From Xylona heveae TC161 (taxonomy: Eukaryota > Ascomycota > Xylonomycetes > Xylonales > Xylonaceae): a stretch of DNA of 64,000 nucleotides. Shown piece after piece: positions 1 through 11,865 of the stretch (position 1 is its first letter; each line of letters starts with the position of its first letter). The DNA is taken from the NCBI RefSeq assembly GCF_001619985.1, contig NW_017264201.1, positions 310,001 to 374,000 on the forward strand, written 5' to 3'. The notes under the pieces were generated by a model that saw only the letters and a list, made by a program, of their open reading frames with translations, did no database searches and was not told where the DNA came from. The position numbers and the translations under genes were made by a program.

Positions 1-3000
1 GTGGAGGATGGCTTTGAAGCTGCAAAGGCGGGGCCGGCAACGGTTGATACGATTGTGGAGAAGACGTCTGCACGTGAACGGGCGTGGGAGGCGAACTGGA
101 ACTCGGAGAACATTGTGAGCTGAGATGGTCGCCTCGATGATAGGGTGAGGAATATTTCCTCGTATGGTTTTCATACGAATTGCGAAGATATGGGTAAACC
201 GCCAAAGGGTGCTTGGACTTTGCACCGCTAACGTTTACATGCGGTCCCGCAACGCGCTGCTCAGTCGTCGCCTTATTGGCATCTGCGGCTGCCAAGACAG
301 AGGGTCCCGGCTCCATGTTGGCCATAGGAGCTCGCCCTTGCGCAGGCAAAGGCGGGTGTGGACGAGATGAAGACTGATGGCCTTTTCCAGTCAGACCCGG
401 GCTAGACGGAAATGATGGCTGCCGGGAGGCTAAAGTTGGTTTCGCAGGAGCGGTCTGAGCTACAGGCTGCCTGCTTGATGTTGCCACTGCTCCACGAGAG
501 CGCTCGTCATGACCAAGAGTCTTCTGCTTCTCTGCATCACGTTGAAACTCTCGCTGAGACTGTAATGCATGTGCATCAATTGAATAGCCCCGCTGAGCCT
601 GCGGTAAAACCTTGGCCTTTTCAGACTTCTTTTGTCGGTCATCTTTTGATGAGGAGATCGGGCGCTGATGATTGTTCAATGCAGCGGTCCCACCTCGCGG
701 CATAAAGCTTGAGCCTGAAGGATGGGTGGCCGGAAAAGACCGTCGCTCCGCCACAACTCGTGACATGGGAGGTGGCTTCACACTTTCAAGGAAATTACTT
801 GTGGGATTATGCAACTCCTTCGCCGGATTCTCAGTATACTGAGCCCTGGCCTCTGTCGAAGTCTTTCCAAGATAGTGCCAGATCTGGTTGGGTTTCTCAA
901 AGTCCACCTTTGCCTGCGTCGAATTGCGCTCTGGCTCGGCTGTGTTGAACTCTGACCACACATACGGTCCGTCTGGATCGCAGAATGCATCATCGACCTT
1001 GGGCGGGCCATGTCGTTCCTGCATTCCACCGGGTTTGGCCATGTTTGATGGTAGTGGCTTGGCATTTGCAGATGGTTTCGACAGCTGTGAGTCGCTGGGA
1101 TTCAGAACCAAAATCCATTTGTATTCCACTTCCATTCGACCGCCACCAGGCAAGAGATCCACAAGCACCATTTCCTCGTCCTTGCGATTCTCCACCACAA
1201 CGCCCGCAAATATTTCGCCTTGGTATAATTGCATTTGAATAACTTCCTGAGCCTGCAATGATGATGCGTACTCCTTAATCAATGAATCTTCTTCGAGCAT
1301 TTCTCCAGTCACGTTCTTGCCCCTCTTCACCCGGTGGAATCTGCATCTAAAATCGATGCCAATGTCTGCGTATTCAACCCCATCCTCACCAAACACCGGC
1401 ACCATTCCGATGTCCACCTGAACTCCAGCAGCAGCAGCGCACGTTGCATGATATGCTCGAGTGCACTTCTTCTGCGAGCACTGGAAGCAAGCGCCACGTT
1501 TAGACCGGCAAAAGTTACACTTTAGGCTTAGACGCGCCTTATCAATATCGACAACGCCGCAAATGGCCTCTTTAGCACCCTCGTTGGAGACGTATGTTTC
1601 CGGAATGTAAGTAGCACATAGCCGGTGAGCACTTTTGCCATTATCCGTAGGCAACAGCTCGTCACACGACATATCATTCGGGCAGAGGACACAAGGTTCC
1701 TTGGCAGGAACCTTGACCCGAACCTTGACCTTCTTAACGCTGCCCTTTGCACCTTCGGCGCTCCTCTTGCGTTTTCGGCCGCGCTGCTGCTTGGGCTTCC
1801 CACCAACACTGCCAGGAGGAGTGGGAAGATCAGCAACAGCGTCTTCTCCCATCTCCTCGCCTTCGTCTAGTTCTTCATCCGTCTCTTCATACAGTTCGGG
1901 AGTCTTCTCGCCGCGAAGCTTGCGCTCAATCTCGCCGACGTCTACCCAGACGCTGTCGGCTTCACAATCGCATTTTTTGGCGATGCGACCATACTCCAGC
2001 CAGTTCTCGGTTGCAAAGTTAACCGACTCAGCGCAGTTGTAGCCAAGATTAAACCCGGAGTGGTACCCATAAGGGTAGGTGATAACAAACTCGCCTTCAT
2101 GGTGAACGAGTCGATTAACCTTGATGTTGAACTGCGACTGCAACAGCGACGGCGATATTAGGTAGGTCTTATGACGTAGAAATTGGCTGCATTGCTTTGC
2201 ATCGTTGGGCCAAATACTCCGCATAGCAGCCTCAAACCTTCTGGCATCTTCCTGCGAAATGCTATACCATTGCTTTGGGGCACCAAAATGTATGTAATTG
2301 ATGCTGTAGAGATCGACATCCTCAAGATGCCAAGCAAATGATGCTTTCCACATGCCGAGGTAAAGATATGTCGTATTAACACCCGGCACCTTTGAGCCTA
2401 GTACATCCAAGAGATTCTCCAGCTTAGAAACGTTCCATGACGTGGTCGAGTCATCAAAGAGCGATCCAGGCATATCTGCGCCATACATGGGCTTATTAAA
2501 GGTCAAAGATTTCCAGTATGACGCTTCAAGCTCGGCGCATCGTTCCGGCGTGAATTCTTCGAGATTCTCCATTCGGTAGTTGAAGTCCTCAAAGGCGGCC
2601 TCATCCACCACATCAGCAGCGTCACGTCGATTATTTCGTCTCCGAGACGATATTGACTTTGGCTGACGGCCGGGCTTTGTGCTCTTCATAATATCATCAT
2701 CTTGTTCGTCGGTCATCTCCGTTTTAACCCTGGCTTCAGCAATGTCTTGGTTCGAATCCGATTTGGCAGGTAGCCTACTAGGCGAGGTAGGCGTGGGTGG
2801 CACCTCGAGTTGTAATTCTGTATCATCCGTGCTGTCGGCTACTTTGCTCGGTGAGCGCCCACGCTTCGCTCTCGTTGTCTTGGTCGCTCGGCGCTTCTTC
2901 TCTGGAGAGTCTGCCGCGCCAGGTCGCCCTCTGTTAAACCGGTCTTGGTTACGCCTTCGTTCGCCCCTCTTGGCCGGGGGCTGGTGATTACTCTCTTCAC

Positions 3001-3658
3001 ATAGAGCTTTCCATTGTGGAAGGTTATAGGAACGCTGCTTCTCCATGTTTGCCTGCGTATATCTTCCCTGGCCTCCGGCGAAATCTTGTTCGATTGGGTT
3101 CCTTATTTTGATTGACTTGATAGACTCGTCTAGGGCAGGAAGAGAGTCGCGCCTATTTCGATTGTCAATATGGGTGTAGAGAAGAGTCTGCGTATAAAGG
3201 ACTTGTGCGCGCGCCTACCATTCTTTCGGAGGGATGACCTTGATGATTCCGGACTTCATTCCGTACTTATCAACCTTATCGATAAACTTTCGGAAGCTTC
3301 GAAATTGATCCATAGTCTACATACGAATTAATAGTTGAATTGATTAGCACATACACTGTTTTGCCACAGGATAAACAACAAATGCTGGTAAAAGCTCAAA
3401 CAGCAATGCCATGGAGATGTAGGCGATTGTAGAGAAAAGAACCATGCTCACAGGCTTAAACACTGGGATCTTTCCATCCCCGTAATAATGGTCCGGTTCA
3501 ATTTCCCCAATGTCATCATCTTCCAGTTCTAAATCCGACAGCTCTGATGAAGATGCACCGAAGTTGTCCGTTTCCTCGCTGGCTGGTGGCGTCAATGTGG
3601 TCTTGGTCTCGCCCTCTTCATGTGCACCTTTTTGGGGCGTTGTAACGGGATCAGCCAT
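1..3658 (-). CDS. RPH1: JmjN-JmjC-PHD histone lysine demethylase, KDM4/Rph1 family (3' end outside window)
   Basis: Fe(II)/2-oxoglutarate-dependent nuclear demethylase; by family, acts on H3K9me3 and H3K36me3. Exons read on the minus strand: 3658-3452, 3316-3219 and 3152 to the window edge. The first join creates the JmjN run KIPVFKPTMDQFRSF and the second completes the Trp of VIPPKEW, so both introns are well supported. The JmjC core has the iron triad as HLE (His about residue 376) and the His of PYGYHSGFN (about residue 465), with the cofactor Lys in GAPKQWY. An extended PHD with paired Cys/His motifs (CVLC, CNFC, CFQC, HATC) lies near residues 587-708. A Ser/Pro/Gln-rich tail follows and is still open at base 1. 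A short plus-strand frame over the first 123 bases is judged a shadow of this tail. Family assignment is firm; exact substrate is inferred. Confidence 0.93.
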
Positions 3659-5496
3659 GATAGGTAATTTTTCGACAGCAAGCTGCCGCTCAAATCACTG
3701 GGAGGTTTTCCCGGCCGTGGGTGGGGGAGGCCTGCAGTTGTTGATCGACTCGTAGGACGAGAGGGGGTTTGCGTGAACTCACGAAAGCCGAGGCGCAAAG
3801 GCCAGCGACCTCAGAGCAGCGACATTCAAACAGAATTGGAAAAAAATATTCTTGTCTCTCTGAATTTGTCCTCTTCACTGACGGGAATACAAATGTAGGA
3901 GGAATTCAGCAAAAGTGAGACAGGTCAAAGGTGGTCAAGATGGTGAGCCTGAGGACTTGTGGATAATAATTCCCCCCCGTCTTGGCTGTAGAGCTTGACT
4001 TGGATCTGGGCTACATGAGTTAACTCTACTCTGGCGGCCACCGGGGCTTCCCGCCGAGGGCCTTCGCTTAAGAGCGAAGTGGGATGATCATTCATCACTC
4101 CCGGCTCAAGTGACATGGGGTCTCTGCACAGGTGCAGTATCGGATACTTGTTTCTTTGTTACAACCCGCGCTTAAGAGATTGTATCAGTACCAAATGCGC
4201 CGACTTTTAGTGCCAGGTTTACCTTTCATGGGAAATAGCCCAACTTTTGTTCCCTGCATGAACTGCTTCAGGCACAATCAGATCCGTCACATGGAATAAA
4301 TCCTCTTTGAGCTTTGCGTACAGAATTATCTCGGGGACTTTTTAACTAGGATATTTTTACATTACGAATGACTTGGTTTTTTATGATTTAATTTTATCAA
4401 TTCACTTTGCTATCAACCATATGATTAAAGAAAAGAATCATCATTGACACGTGACATCTGGCCGCTCCTCCAAAGCCCGTCAATTCTATTCATCAGCCGA
4501 ATGAGCCGCATGGCGATCTGATGAAGCTGGTTTCAAGCATCACTGGTGCGATCGGTCTATCAGTGATCCTCCAATTTGAGTAGCATGAGTTCGTCATTGT
4601 AGCGGCGATAAGCAAATCAAAGATGAGCTCGAATCATTAATTGCCTCGCAAGGAAAACTTTTTCGCCTTGAGGAACGACGGAGACAAATTCCGCAGGGCG
4701 TGGAAGTTGAGGGCCATGATCTTGCCAGTGGAGCATGAAAAGGAATAAGCTTGTCTCCTGTTAGGGCTGACTAGCCATGTGTCTCAGAAATTTGACTTGC
4801 AGGACACTGCCAGGCACCCTGAGGGCCCGTCGCCACCGCCTCCCCGCCGTTGCCGTCTCCGCATTCGCCTAGATCAACTTGCGTTGGCCGATCCTCCGGG
4901 TCGTGGGGCACAGCGCCGAAACCATTTCCCTCACCCGGTTCCTAACCCGGTTCCTAACCCTTTTCCACAGCCACATCATCCTTGTAGCTCGATTGGCGTC
5001 ATTGTGCCACGACCAGCTCGGGGCAAATTATGTACTTTCATTCATAGTGAACTGTTGGTTGTAGTCCCCGATTTTGCGCGTGGATTTGAACAACCTCCAT
5101 GCGCACGCACCATGAGCTGGCTATGACAAGGGGGCACATCTGGAAGCCAAGAGCACAAAGCACGAAAATATCACCAGAGGCAAGAACGGCACGCAAGCAA
5201 CGCGAAGCTCGTCAAAGAGGAGAAGCACGAACCAAAATCAAGACACAGTACAATAATGACACGCGGTGATTTTTTTTTAAAAGAACCAAGGATGCAATGC
5301 AGTCAATCGCTTCAAATGTAGACTCATAAAGCATAGAGTGTAAAGACTAGACATCAAGATCGTTCATGTCTTCATCTAAAAAGAATGGGAAATGCAGTGC
5401 AACTCAACTTTTTAAGCCATAGATCAACCCACGCAATATGATGAGGACATGATGAGACCGAGTAAAGGCCAGAGGTGACCGACGGTCAAGGCAACT
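3659..5496. other. Intergenic: promoter side of the demethylase, 3' side of the YAG7 gene
   Basis: No coding frame here has convincing codon use or a recognisable domain. Local features are a perfect hairpin with arms TTCGCT/AGCGAA and a 4-nt loop near 4064-4079, and a short tandem of the unit CCCGGTTCCTAA near 4935-4960. The AT-rich patch at 4320-4440 resembles ordinary fungal spacer. Confidence 0.6.
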
Positions 5497-7213
5497 CTAC
5501 TGAGCAGCCGCAGGTGCAGGGGCAGGTGCATCGCGGCCACGACCGCCACGTCCGCCGCGTCCACGACCACGGTAGCCGCCCTCGCGATCGCCTCTGTACC
5601 CTCCTCGACCCCTGTATCCACCTCCCTCACCTCGGAACCCACCACGTCCACGTCCGCCGCGAGACTCGCCCTGAAAGCCGCCGCGTCCGCGTCCACCCCG
5701 ACCATGGTGCACCTCGTGGAAACCATCACTGCCGTTAGTAGAGCCTGTTCCGGAGGGCTGGACAACATTGGGAACATTCTGAGCAGGGTGGTCGTCCGCC
5801 CAGCTTTGCTGGCCATGGTTGGCTGCAGGAGTAGCATCGGTGCCAGTCTCAGTTTCCGCAGGGTCGCGAGGCACCTGAACCCAGCCGTCTGGTCCAGACT
5901 CAGCGGAAGCGGACAGTTTAGTATCCCAGTGAGAGTCGGCAGCTGCGTTGGCGGCAGTCTCATCAATAGTAGTCTGTATGGGAATGTGTGAGCCCTCGAT
6001 CTCGGCGTTGGCGGAAATAGCACCCTCTCCGGCAGTAATTTCGGTTAATCCAGCATGAGCAGTGGTCGGATCAGTTCCAATAGGCTGGCTGGCAGAGATT
6101 TGAGGAGCTTCGATGGAGGCATCAGCCAAAGGAGCAGGCTCGGACTGAGCAACACCTTCAGCCCAAGCTTCTTCAGCGGCAAAGGGAGCATATTCAAGAG
6201 AAGCCTGCTTGACTTGTTGGACTGCAGAGGTAAAAAAGTTAGCTTGAGTCTTCGAAGAAGATTGTAGCAGACATGAGTGTCATGATCGAGTGTAAGAAGA
6301 CGTACAAGTATAGTTGAGGAGAGTGCCATCGGTGGCAGTAACCTGGTCAGCAGTGCCGTCAATCAGACGCTCAATGGAGGCCACGGCAGAAGCGTCGCCG
6401 CCATAGACCAGAAGCAAAACACCCTCAAACGCTTTGGATTCCTCAGTCTCTTCATCAATAAACTGTCTCTTCGCAGCAGCCGCCCTCAAGAACTTGGAGA
6501 AGACCAGAAGTCGTTCTTTGTCATCCTTTTCTGCCTCTGCTTTAGCTTCAGCGCGGATAGCATCCTTGAGCTCGCCCATCTCCTTTTTATGCGTCGACTC
6601 AAGAAGAGCCTTCTCAGTAGCCATCCGGGTTTGATACTCCTGGTCAAATTTCTTGTAGTGCGAAACCTGTTCTTCGAGCTGAGCTAGGCTGGCTTGCAGG
6701 GCGGGTTTCTTCAAGGCTTGGGTCTTCTGGTCATTGTTGATCTTGCGTGTGGCGACTAGCTCGTCCAGGGATATGTCAGGGTTCTCGGCAATGATGCTAT
6801 CGACCTTTTGGGTAGCATTCTGTTTAGAAGGAGCCGTCAGTGAATGCCGCTGCAGATGGTTCACTTGTGCTTATGAACGAGCCCTTACCAGCTTTTTATT
6901 CACATTGCGAATGTTCCTTTACTGTGGTTAGCTTATCATGGGTCTTTTATAGGGCCAAGAATGAAGTTCTGGCCGTCCGACAGCTGCGGTGCGGAACTTA
7001 CTTGAACAGCTCCCTAAGGTAAGGGTTCTCCTCGCCCTCCTGACCGTTGACGGTCGGCTCTGCAGAGATAGGAGTAGCAGGTTGCTCAGCAGTGGGTGTC
7101 GTGGAGGCAGCGCTGGAAACATTTTCGGAAGCGGTGGTGGTCTTGGTCTTCTTCTTTCTCGAGCTCTTGGACTCGGCCCGGGTCAGCGGGTTTGCGAGAG
7201 CTTCAGCGGACAT
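5497..7213 (-). CDS. YAG7-family protein with coiled coil and C-terminal RGG tail
   Basis: 492-residue protein of the fungal YAG7 family, whose molecular role is poorly defined. Exons: 7213-7002, 6916-6889 (28 nt), 6819-6306, 6221-5497. The 28-nt exon yields the linking run LFKNIRNVNKKL, typical of the family, which is why I accept so short an exon. The N-terminus (about 1-65) is Ser/Thr/Lys-rich. The central 90-230 region is a charged helical segment with IIAENPDISLDEL, QALKKPALQASLAQLEEQV and EGVLLLVYGGD. The last 70 residues are dense RGG/RGGF/YRGRGG repeats, suggesting RNA binding and arginine methylation (inference). The ATG at 7213 is favoured because an upstream in-frame ATG five codons earlier adds only an unusual leader. 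The start lies 534 bases from the end of the CENP-W gene. Confidence 0.86.
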
Positions 7214-7747
7214 GGTGACACAACGAGCTGTCACGAGCGAGAAGCGTCGGTTTAGTAAAGATGGGTCAAAGAATGAGAGTTAAGAGTTAAAAATGGGGTT
7301 GCTGTAGGACAGCGGAAAGGTGCTGAGTGATCGAGAGTGATCGAGAGTGATTGTTGTTACTGGTTTGGCCAAGTCGAGCACTCGCCGTAAGAAAGCCAGG
7401 GACAGCGTCGGGAAGCTTAGCGCATCATAATAGTGTACGCAGACAAATCCGTGTCCTGATTAAACCACTACCATTCACACGGTCAACTGATTACAGTTCA
7501 TTTACATTCGCGTCAAAAAAAAATCCAACAAGTTGAATTGTATTTCATTGTCTATTATTTTAATTTGAAGAATTTTGAACGTAGCAGATTTGATAATTGG
7601 AAGGTATACCACTAGTCCACTACCATGGTAGCTTTTAACACACCAAAGCCAGGGTAGCTCCATCATCGCGTCTTGCTTCATCGCGTTGTCACGCGAGCCT
7701 AAACATCAGAACGCCGTGTCCGCAACGCCTCCGGTCCCAGCACAAGA
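7214..7747. promoter_or_regulatory. Spacer between YAG7 start and CENP-W stop, probable YAG7 promoter
   Basis: 534 bases without a supported gene. Contains three copies of a 10-nt unit GAGTGATCGA at about 7325-7352, just upstream of the YAG7 start. The rest is AT-rich with no recognised element. Confidence 0.5.
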
Positions 7748-8163
7748 CTATCCTTTAAACTTTCGTAAAGCATCCTTTGCATATATATGTGAGTCAAGAA
7801 CGTTGTCAAAATTGGCATAATTCCCTACCTCTGTCACCTTATGTATTGATCTCGCCGAGATGTTCTTCTCTCCGGCCTGCTTTGCTGAGATGGACGCTTC
7901 ACGCATCAGACTAAGTTAAAAGTCAGTACCTTCCATCTTGTTTGACAGATGCTTCAGACATACTGTTGCATGAAAAGGATGTAGTCCAAGTAGATCTGTG
8001 TCCGGGATTGTTAGCTCTTGTTCTCAAAAAGGATAGCCATCAGGTTTCTGCATAAGGAATAACCTACGAGAATGTCTACATTTTTGCTGAGACTCTTGTT
8101 ACTGTGGGCCTTGACAATCTTCTTTACCGTCGTTCGCGGATAAGGCTTCTGTGAGCCCGCCAT
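7748..8163 (-). CDS. CENP-W-like histone-fold kinetochore protein (four exons)
   Basis: 78-residue histone-fold protein matching fungal CENP-W, the partner of CENP-T in the inner kinetochore. Exons: 8163-8068, 7995-7964, 7910-7829, 7774-7748. Every junction is GT-AG and phases agree (0, 2, 0). The product starts MAGSQKPYPRTTVKKIVKAH, continues with SLSKNVDILIYLDYILFMQ and ISARSIHKVTED, and ends LRKFKG. The loop-helix arrangement of a single histone fold fills almost the whole protein, and the length is normal for CENP-W. All exons are too short to stand out as open frames, so the gene is easily missed. CENP-W is preferred over other small histone-fold proteins because of the PRTTVKKIVKAHS opening and the short DALRKFKG ending. 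The specific paralogue call is from memory of the family. Confidence 0.85.
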
Positions 8164-8554
8164 GGGGGCGATTTTAAATATAATATATTGTACTGTATGA
8201 TGGTTGAGGTAGGTGGAGCGCTTGGCAGCAGAATGGACGCTTTGTGTATGGCGCGCCGTGTTATTACCACTATATTTGTGAACACACTAATAAACTAGAT
8301 ATTTACACATCAACATTTCGAAACCCTCTCGCAGCTATTCTATATTCTACTTCTAAAACATATTATTGAGACTGTTTCGGCTCCTTTTCATGTCCACAAG
8401 GATAAAGATATATTCAATACTAGTCATGCATTCTTCAATATGCTTCATGAGGTTTTCATATCTAGGTTTGTATTGCAAGGAACAATGCTCATGGCATGTG
8501 AGGCCCTGGAGGGTTGCGAAATGACCTCACCAGAAATGATAAAAACTCATTCAT
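8164..8554. promoter_or_regulatory. Spacer upstream of CENP-W, downstream of NDUFA8
   Basis: 391 AT-rich bases between two minus-strand genes. It must hold the CENP-W promoter and the NDUFA8 3' end. No specific motif recognised. Confidence 0.5.
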
Positions 8555-9324
8555 CTACCAATTTTGAGAGTATATTTGTCTTTTTCGCAGGTGTACGGGT
8601 GTCTCTCCCTCTGGTGTTCCGGGGATGGTCTTCTCAATGTTCTGTTTAATACAAGGGTCAGTGGGCTTTTATACCAAAGACAGATGTTGAGGCGAGCTGA
8701 CCAGCTTATCGAAGACGCATTTGTTGAGAGTCCTCTCAGGACGTCTGCAATGCCATAGTTGCTGGTTGTTGTTCTCTAAGCATTCCCAGTGCTTGCGGAA
8801 CTCTGTCAGGCAGTTTTTGTTGATATCTTCAAGTCTGTATCAGGTCAGCTTAATGTGGATAGAGATCTTCTAATTGCAGTTGTGCAAATATCGTGATAAA
8901 GATTTATTTGCTGAATGATCATGACAGCGGTCAAATTGTGTATACGTGTAGTCCAAAACCAGCCAGTGCAATATCGGGCAGTGGTCGGAAGCTACCTACA
9001 CGCTGGCTGCGCATCTGGTGACCTTTCTGCCTTCTCGTAGGCATTCAACTTCTCCCTTGCCATGAGCTTCAGTCTTGCACTTCATAAAATCGTCATTGTA
9101 GTCTTTGCACCGTGCGCCGATGAAGAAGGAGGCGCTTAATAGTGGTGCCGAACTAGTGCCAATTTCCTGGACTTTAGGAATATCCTCCGGAAGAGGGGTT
9201 GTGTCTATGAGAACCTGCTGATTAAAACTATTTCTCTGTCAGATCTTACTTGAATCCACGTAAACTAGTCAAAACGTTGTTCGCGATTGAGAATGTAAAC
9301 ATACCGTGGCTGTCGAGTAGACAT
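8555..9324 (-). CDS. NADH:ubiquinone oxidoreductase subunit NDUFA8 (20.8 kDa type)
   Basis: Accessory subunit of mitochondrial complex I on the intermembrane-space side, 155 residues. Exons: 9324-9305 (20 nt), 9227-9000, 8834-8702, 8641-8555. The first join gives MSTRQPRFNQQVLIDTTPLP, a family hallmark. Four CX9C motifs are intact: CKDYNDDFMKC, CLREGRKVTRC, CLTEFRKHWEC and CRRPERTLNKC, the quadruple arrangement expected for import through the Mia40 disulfide relay. The intron after DKL uses a GTCAGC donor, less canonical than the others but needed to reach the conserved NIEKTIPG ending. The gene is divergent from the nucleoporin gene, with 489 bases between the starts. Assignment is firm. Confidence 0.93.
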
Positions 9325-9813
9325 GGTGGAGCTGGCGGGTCAGTTCGTTGGTGTGGTGGATACTGTGGAGTTGGGAAGTCCATACGAGGGATACAATCAG
9401 ATGGGATGGGGGAACCTCCAAGCTCGGCCAACCGGTCGGCTGCTCCGATTAGGTTTAGCTCAACCAGCTGCCTTTTCGAGTTGAAAACCAAAAGCAATAC
9501 AAAAGTGAAACACCAAACCCAAGGAGAGCAGCAACATTGCGCCTCCTGTCCCTTCAACAGACTGAACACCTTCCGCGTTCTCAGTGCTACAGCTCTCCAG
9601 AGCTCGTGTCTGCTTGATTATTTTGCTCCGATTGTACATTTCACGCACTGTGTCTCGCTCGGGTCCGACGATATTTACCTTCCGCAACCGTCGACAACAG
9701 TGGACATCACTTCTACGCGTCGACTACGACGGATACTTTCAGGAATTCTACAGTATTGCGCATTCGTTATCTACACTTCCGTTTCTCTCATTTAGAGAGG
9801 GAACTCTCACAAG
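9325..9813. promoter_or_regulatory. Bidirectional promoter between NDUFA8 and Nup57
   Basis: 489 bases separate two divergent start codons, so both promoters must lie here. The stretch nearest the nucleoporin ATG is pyrimidine-rich, typical of fungal 5' leaders. No TATA box was recognised close to either start. Confidence 0.6.
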
Positions 9814-11280
9814 ATGTCTCTCTTCGGTGGCTCAGCATTCGGCGGTGCTGGCCAAAACCAGCAGCAATCCGGCGGTGGACAGTTTGGCGGACTAGGACAA
9901 CAGTCACAGCAAAACAAGCCTCTCTTTGGGTCAAGCACGACTGGAACTGGCGGCGGCGGTGGTGGTGGCCTCTTTGGATCCTCTACGGCACAGAATCAAC
10001 CACAGCAACAGACCAGCGGTGGACTTTTTGGCCAGAGTAGACCCGCAGGAACGTCCCTCTTCGGCGGAGCCCAGCAACAGCCGCAGCAGCAACAGCAGCA
10101 GCAGCAACAAACTGGCGGGCTTTTCGGATCCTCAGTGGGACAACCAAGCGCCACACATGCCATCTGGGACCAAGGCAAGCCTTCAACATCTCTTTTCGGC
10201 TCAACCCTCCAGCCGGCACAACAACAAGCCCAGGCGCCTCAACCCGGCCTCTTTGGCCAGACCACCGTCAATACTTCTTCTCTATGGCAACCTGGCAGCG
10301 ACGTGGCGCCTCGTACGTGACAAATTTCTATTTCCTCACATTATCCGTGTCACTGATTTTTTCTCTCTTTAGGCCAAAAGACCATCCCAGAACAAATGCA
10401 ACTTATTGCAGAAAAATGGGACCCCAACTCCGCCAACTGCGCATTCCAGCATTACTTTTACAACAAAGTGCCCGCCGAGCAAGCACCATACTACCGGCCC
10501 CCGCCGGACGAGGATGAGAAAAAGTGGGAAGAAGCACTGTCGAAAAAGCCCATTCCAAACACAATTCCCGTACTCGGCAAAGGCTTCCAGCTGCTTGGCC
10601 GCCGCCTTGAGGTCCAAGTCGCGCATGTCAACGTTCTTCAAACTCGTCTTCACGAAATCAACAATACCCTTACCTCGATGCTGCAAAATCTCGATCTCGT
10701 CATCTCCATCCGCACCATGGACGCTAAACGCCGCCACGTCTCGCTCAGTCACCGCTGTCTCTCGCTCGCGACCAAAGTCCAAGTTCTGCGCAACCGAGGC
10801 TACGCCATGGACGCAGTTGAGGAGGATCTACGCAAGAAACTTCTCACTCTAGAGCGTGGCGTCTTTGACCCGGCCCTCGTGGGCAGAGGAGAGGAAATCT
10901 GGGCTAGAATGGTGGGCGTCCGAGAACGCGCCAGAGTGTTGCAAGAAGAATTAGACAAGGCGGGGCGAAGTGCCGCGAATGGAACCGGTCAAGGAGACAG
11001 TGTTGACGAGGAGGTTGTCAAGAAAGCCACCAAGGTATGTTTTCGGGTTGTTTCCCCCCCCCCTTTGTTATATTTTCCACAATTCGCTTCGCGGCAAACT
11101 TGCTGTGCACATGTCCTCCAATTCAGGTACTAACATTGCATTTTTCCTTTTTCTTCTCAGATTCTACAAGACTACGCTGCCCAACTTGCACATCTCGACA
11201 AGGAACTCACCCAGATTCAGTCCGACTTTACGATATGGGAGAAGAGTACTTTTGTTCCAAACGATTCAAAGAAACAATAG
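9814..11280 (+). CDS. NUP57: FG nucleoporin Nup57/Nup54 family
   Basis: 426-residue channel nucleoporin; the family forms the central-channel complex with Nsp1 and Nup49. Exons: 9814-10312, 10373-11034, 11161-11280. Residues 1-165 are Gly/Gln-rich with many FG dipeptides in GLFG, SLFG and LFGS contexts, plus a poly-Gln run near residues 90-98. This part is expected to be disordered and to bind transport receptors. From about residue 190 the protein is helical, with AEKWDPNSANCAFQHYFYN, IPVLGKGFQLLGRRLEVQ and long charged heptads typical of the Nup54 alpha-helical region. The last exon ends with a coiled segment, DFTIWEKSTFVPNDSKKQ. Intron phases agree with a single frame. The start is the first ATG after a CT-rich leader. 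Confidence 0.92.
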
Positions 11281-11865
11281 AGCAATTAGACTCCGTCTTC
11301 TTTCCCCACCTCTCTAGCCCTTCTTTTTGCCTTCCAGGGTGTCTTCCCCTTCATCACAATCTTCCATTCTCCATCTTTCATTTTCCATCTCGCTTTTCCA
11401 TCATGCTCATTCTTCACACTTCAACTCTCGTAACTTTGGCTTCACTTCTCTTCATTGAATCAAATCAAGCTAGGGCGCATGGATATCAAATAAATATTTA
11501 CTTACTGTCTACTTAATAGCTTTTTGCACATATTTCTGCTCGACTTCGTGATCATCTTATTTATTTTGATAGTTCAACTTCTCACATATATTGAATGCCA
11601 CGTCCAATTTAACAGGAAAGAAAACGAGAAATAGGGGGGAAAGATATTTTTAATATACAAAGGCCCAAGAGAGTCTAAGCCTCTATGTTCAAATCTAGGT
11701 TACTAGCTAGGTAACTAGTGGCTAGGTTGGTAATACATTGGTTGGACGTATGAATGGATGGATGGATAGATGTATGTTGACCCTGGCGAATCAGGCTGAA
11801 GAGAAGGAGGGATGCAAGGTAGATAGGTAGGTAGGTAGGTATGTAATTAACACAAAATGATTTGT
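11281..11865. other. Convergent 3' spacer between Nup57 and Tom5, with small tandem repeats
   Basis: 585 bases between two gene ends. Holds GGAT/GATG repeats near 11753-11775 and TAGG repeats near 11820-11842, together with several CTAGGT copies at 11690-11735. No coding or RNA gene seen. Confidence 0.6.
11817..11843. repeat. TAGG microsatellite
   Basis: Imperfect tetranucleotide run of the unit TAGG (AGGTAGATAGGTAGGTAGG), about 5-6 copies, just downstream of the Tom5 stop codon. Confidence 0.85.

Noticed and set aside
1-123. Plus-strand open frame ending at 123 (reads VEDGFEAAKAGPATVDTIVE and on)
   Set aside because: The minus-strand frame of the demethylase is open through the same bases and continues its Ser/Pro/Gln-rich tail, so the plus frame is more likely a shadow.
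4500-4660. Possible C/D snoRNA (TGATGA at about 4519)
   Set aside because: The C box lacks the leading purine and no D box with terminal stem could be matched.
4779-5126. 115-codon Pro/Arg-rich plus-strand frame
   Set aside because: Composition reflects a GC-rich spacer; no domain, no supporting exon or leader structure.
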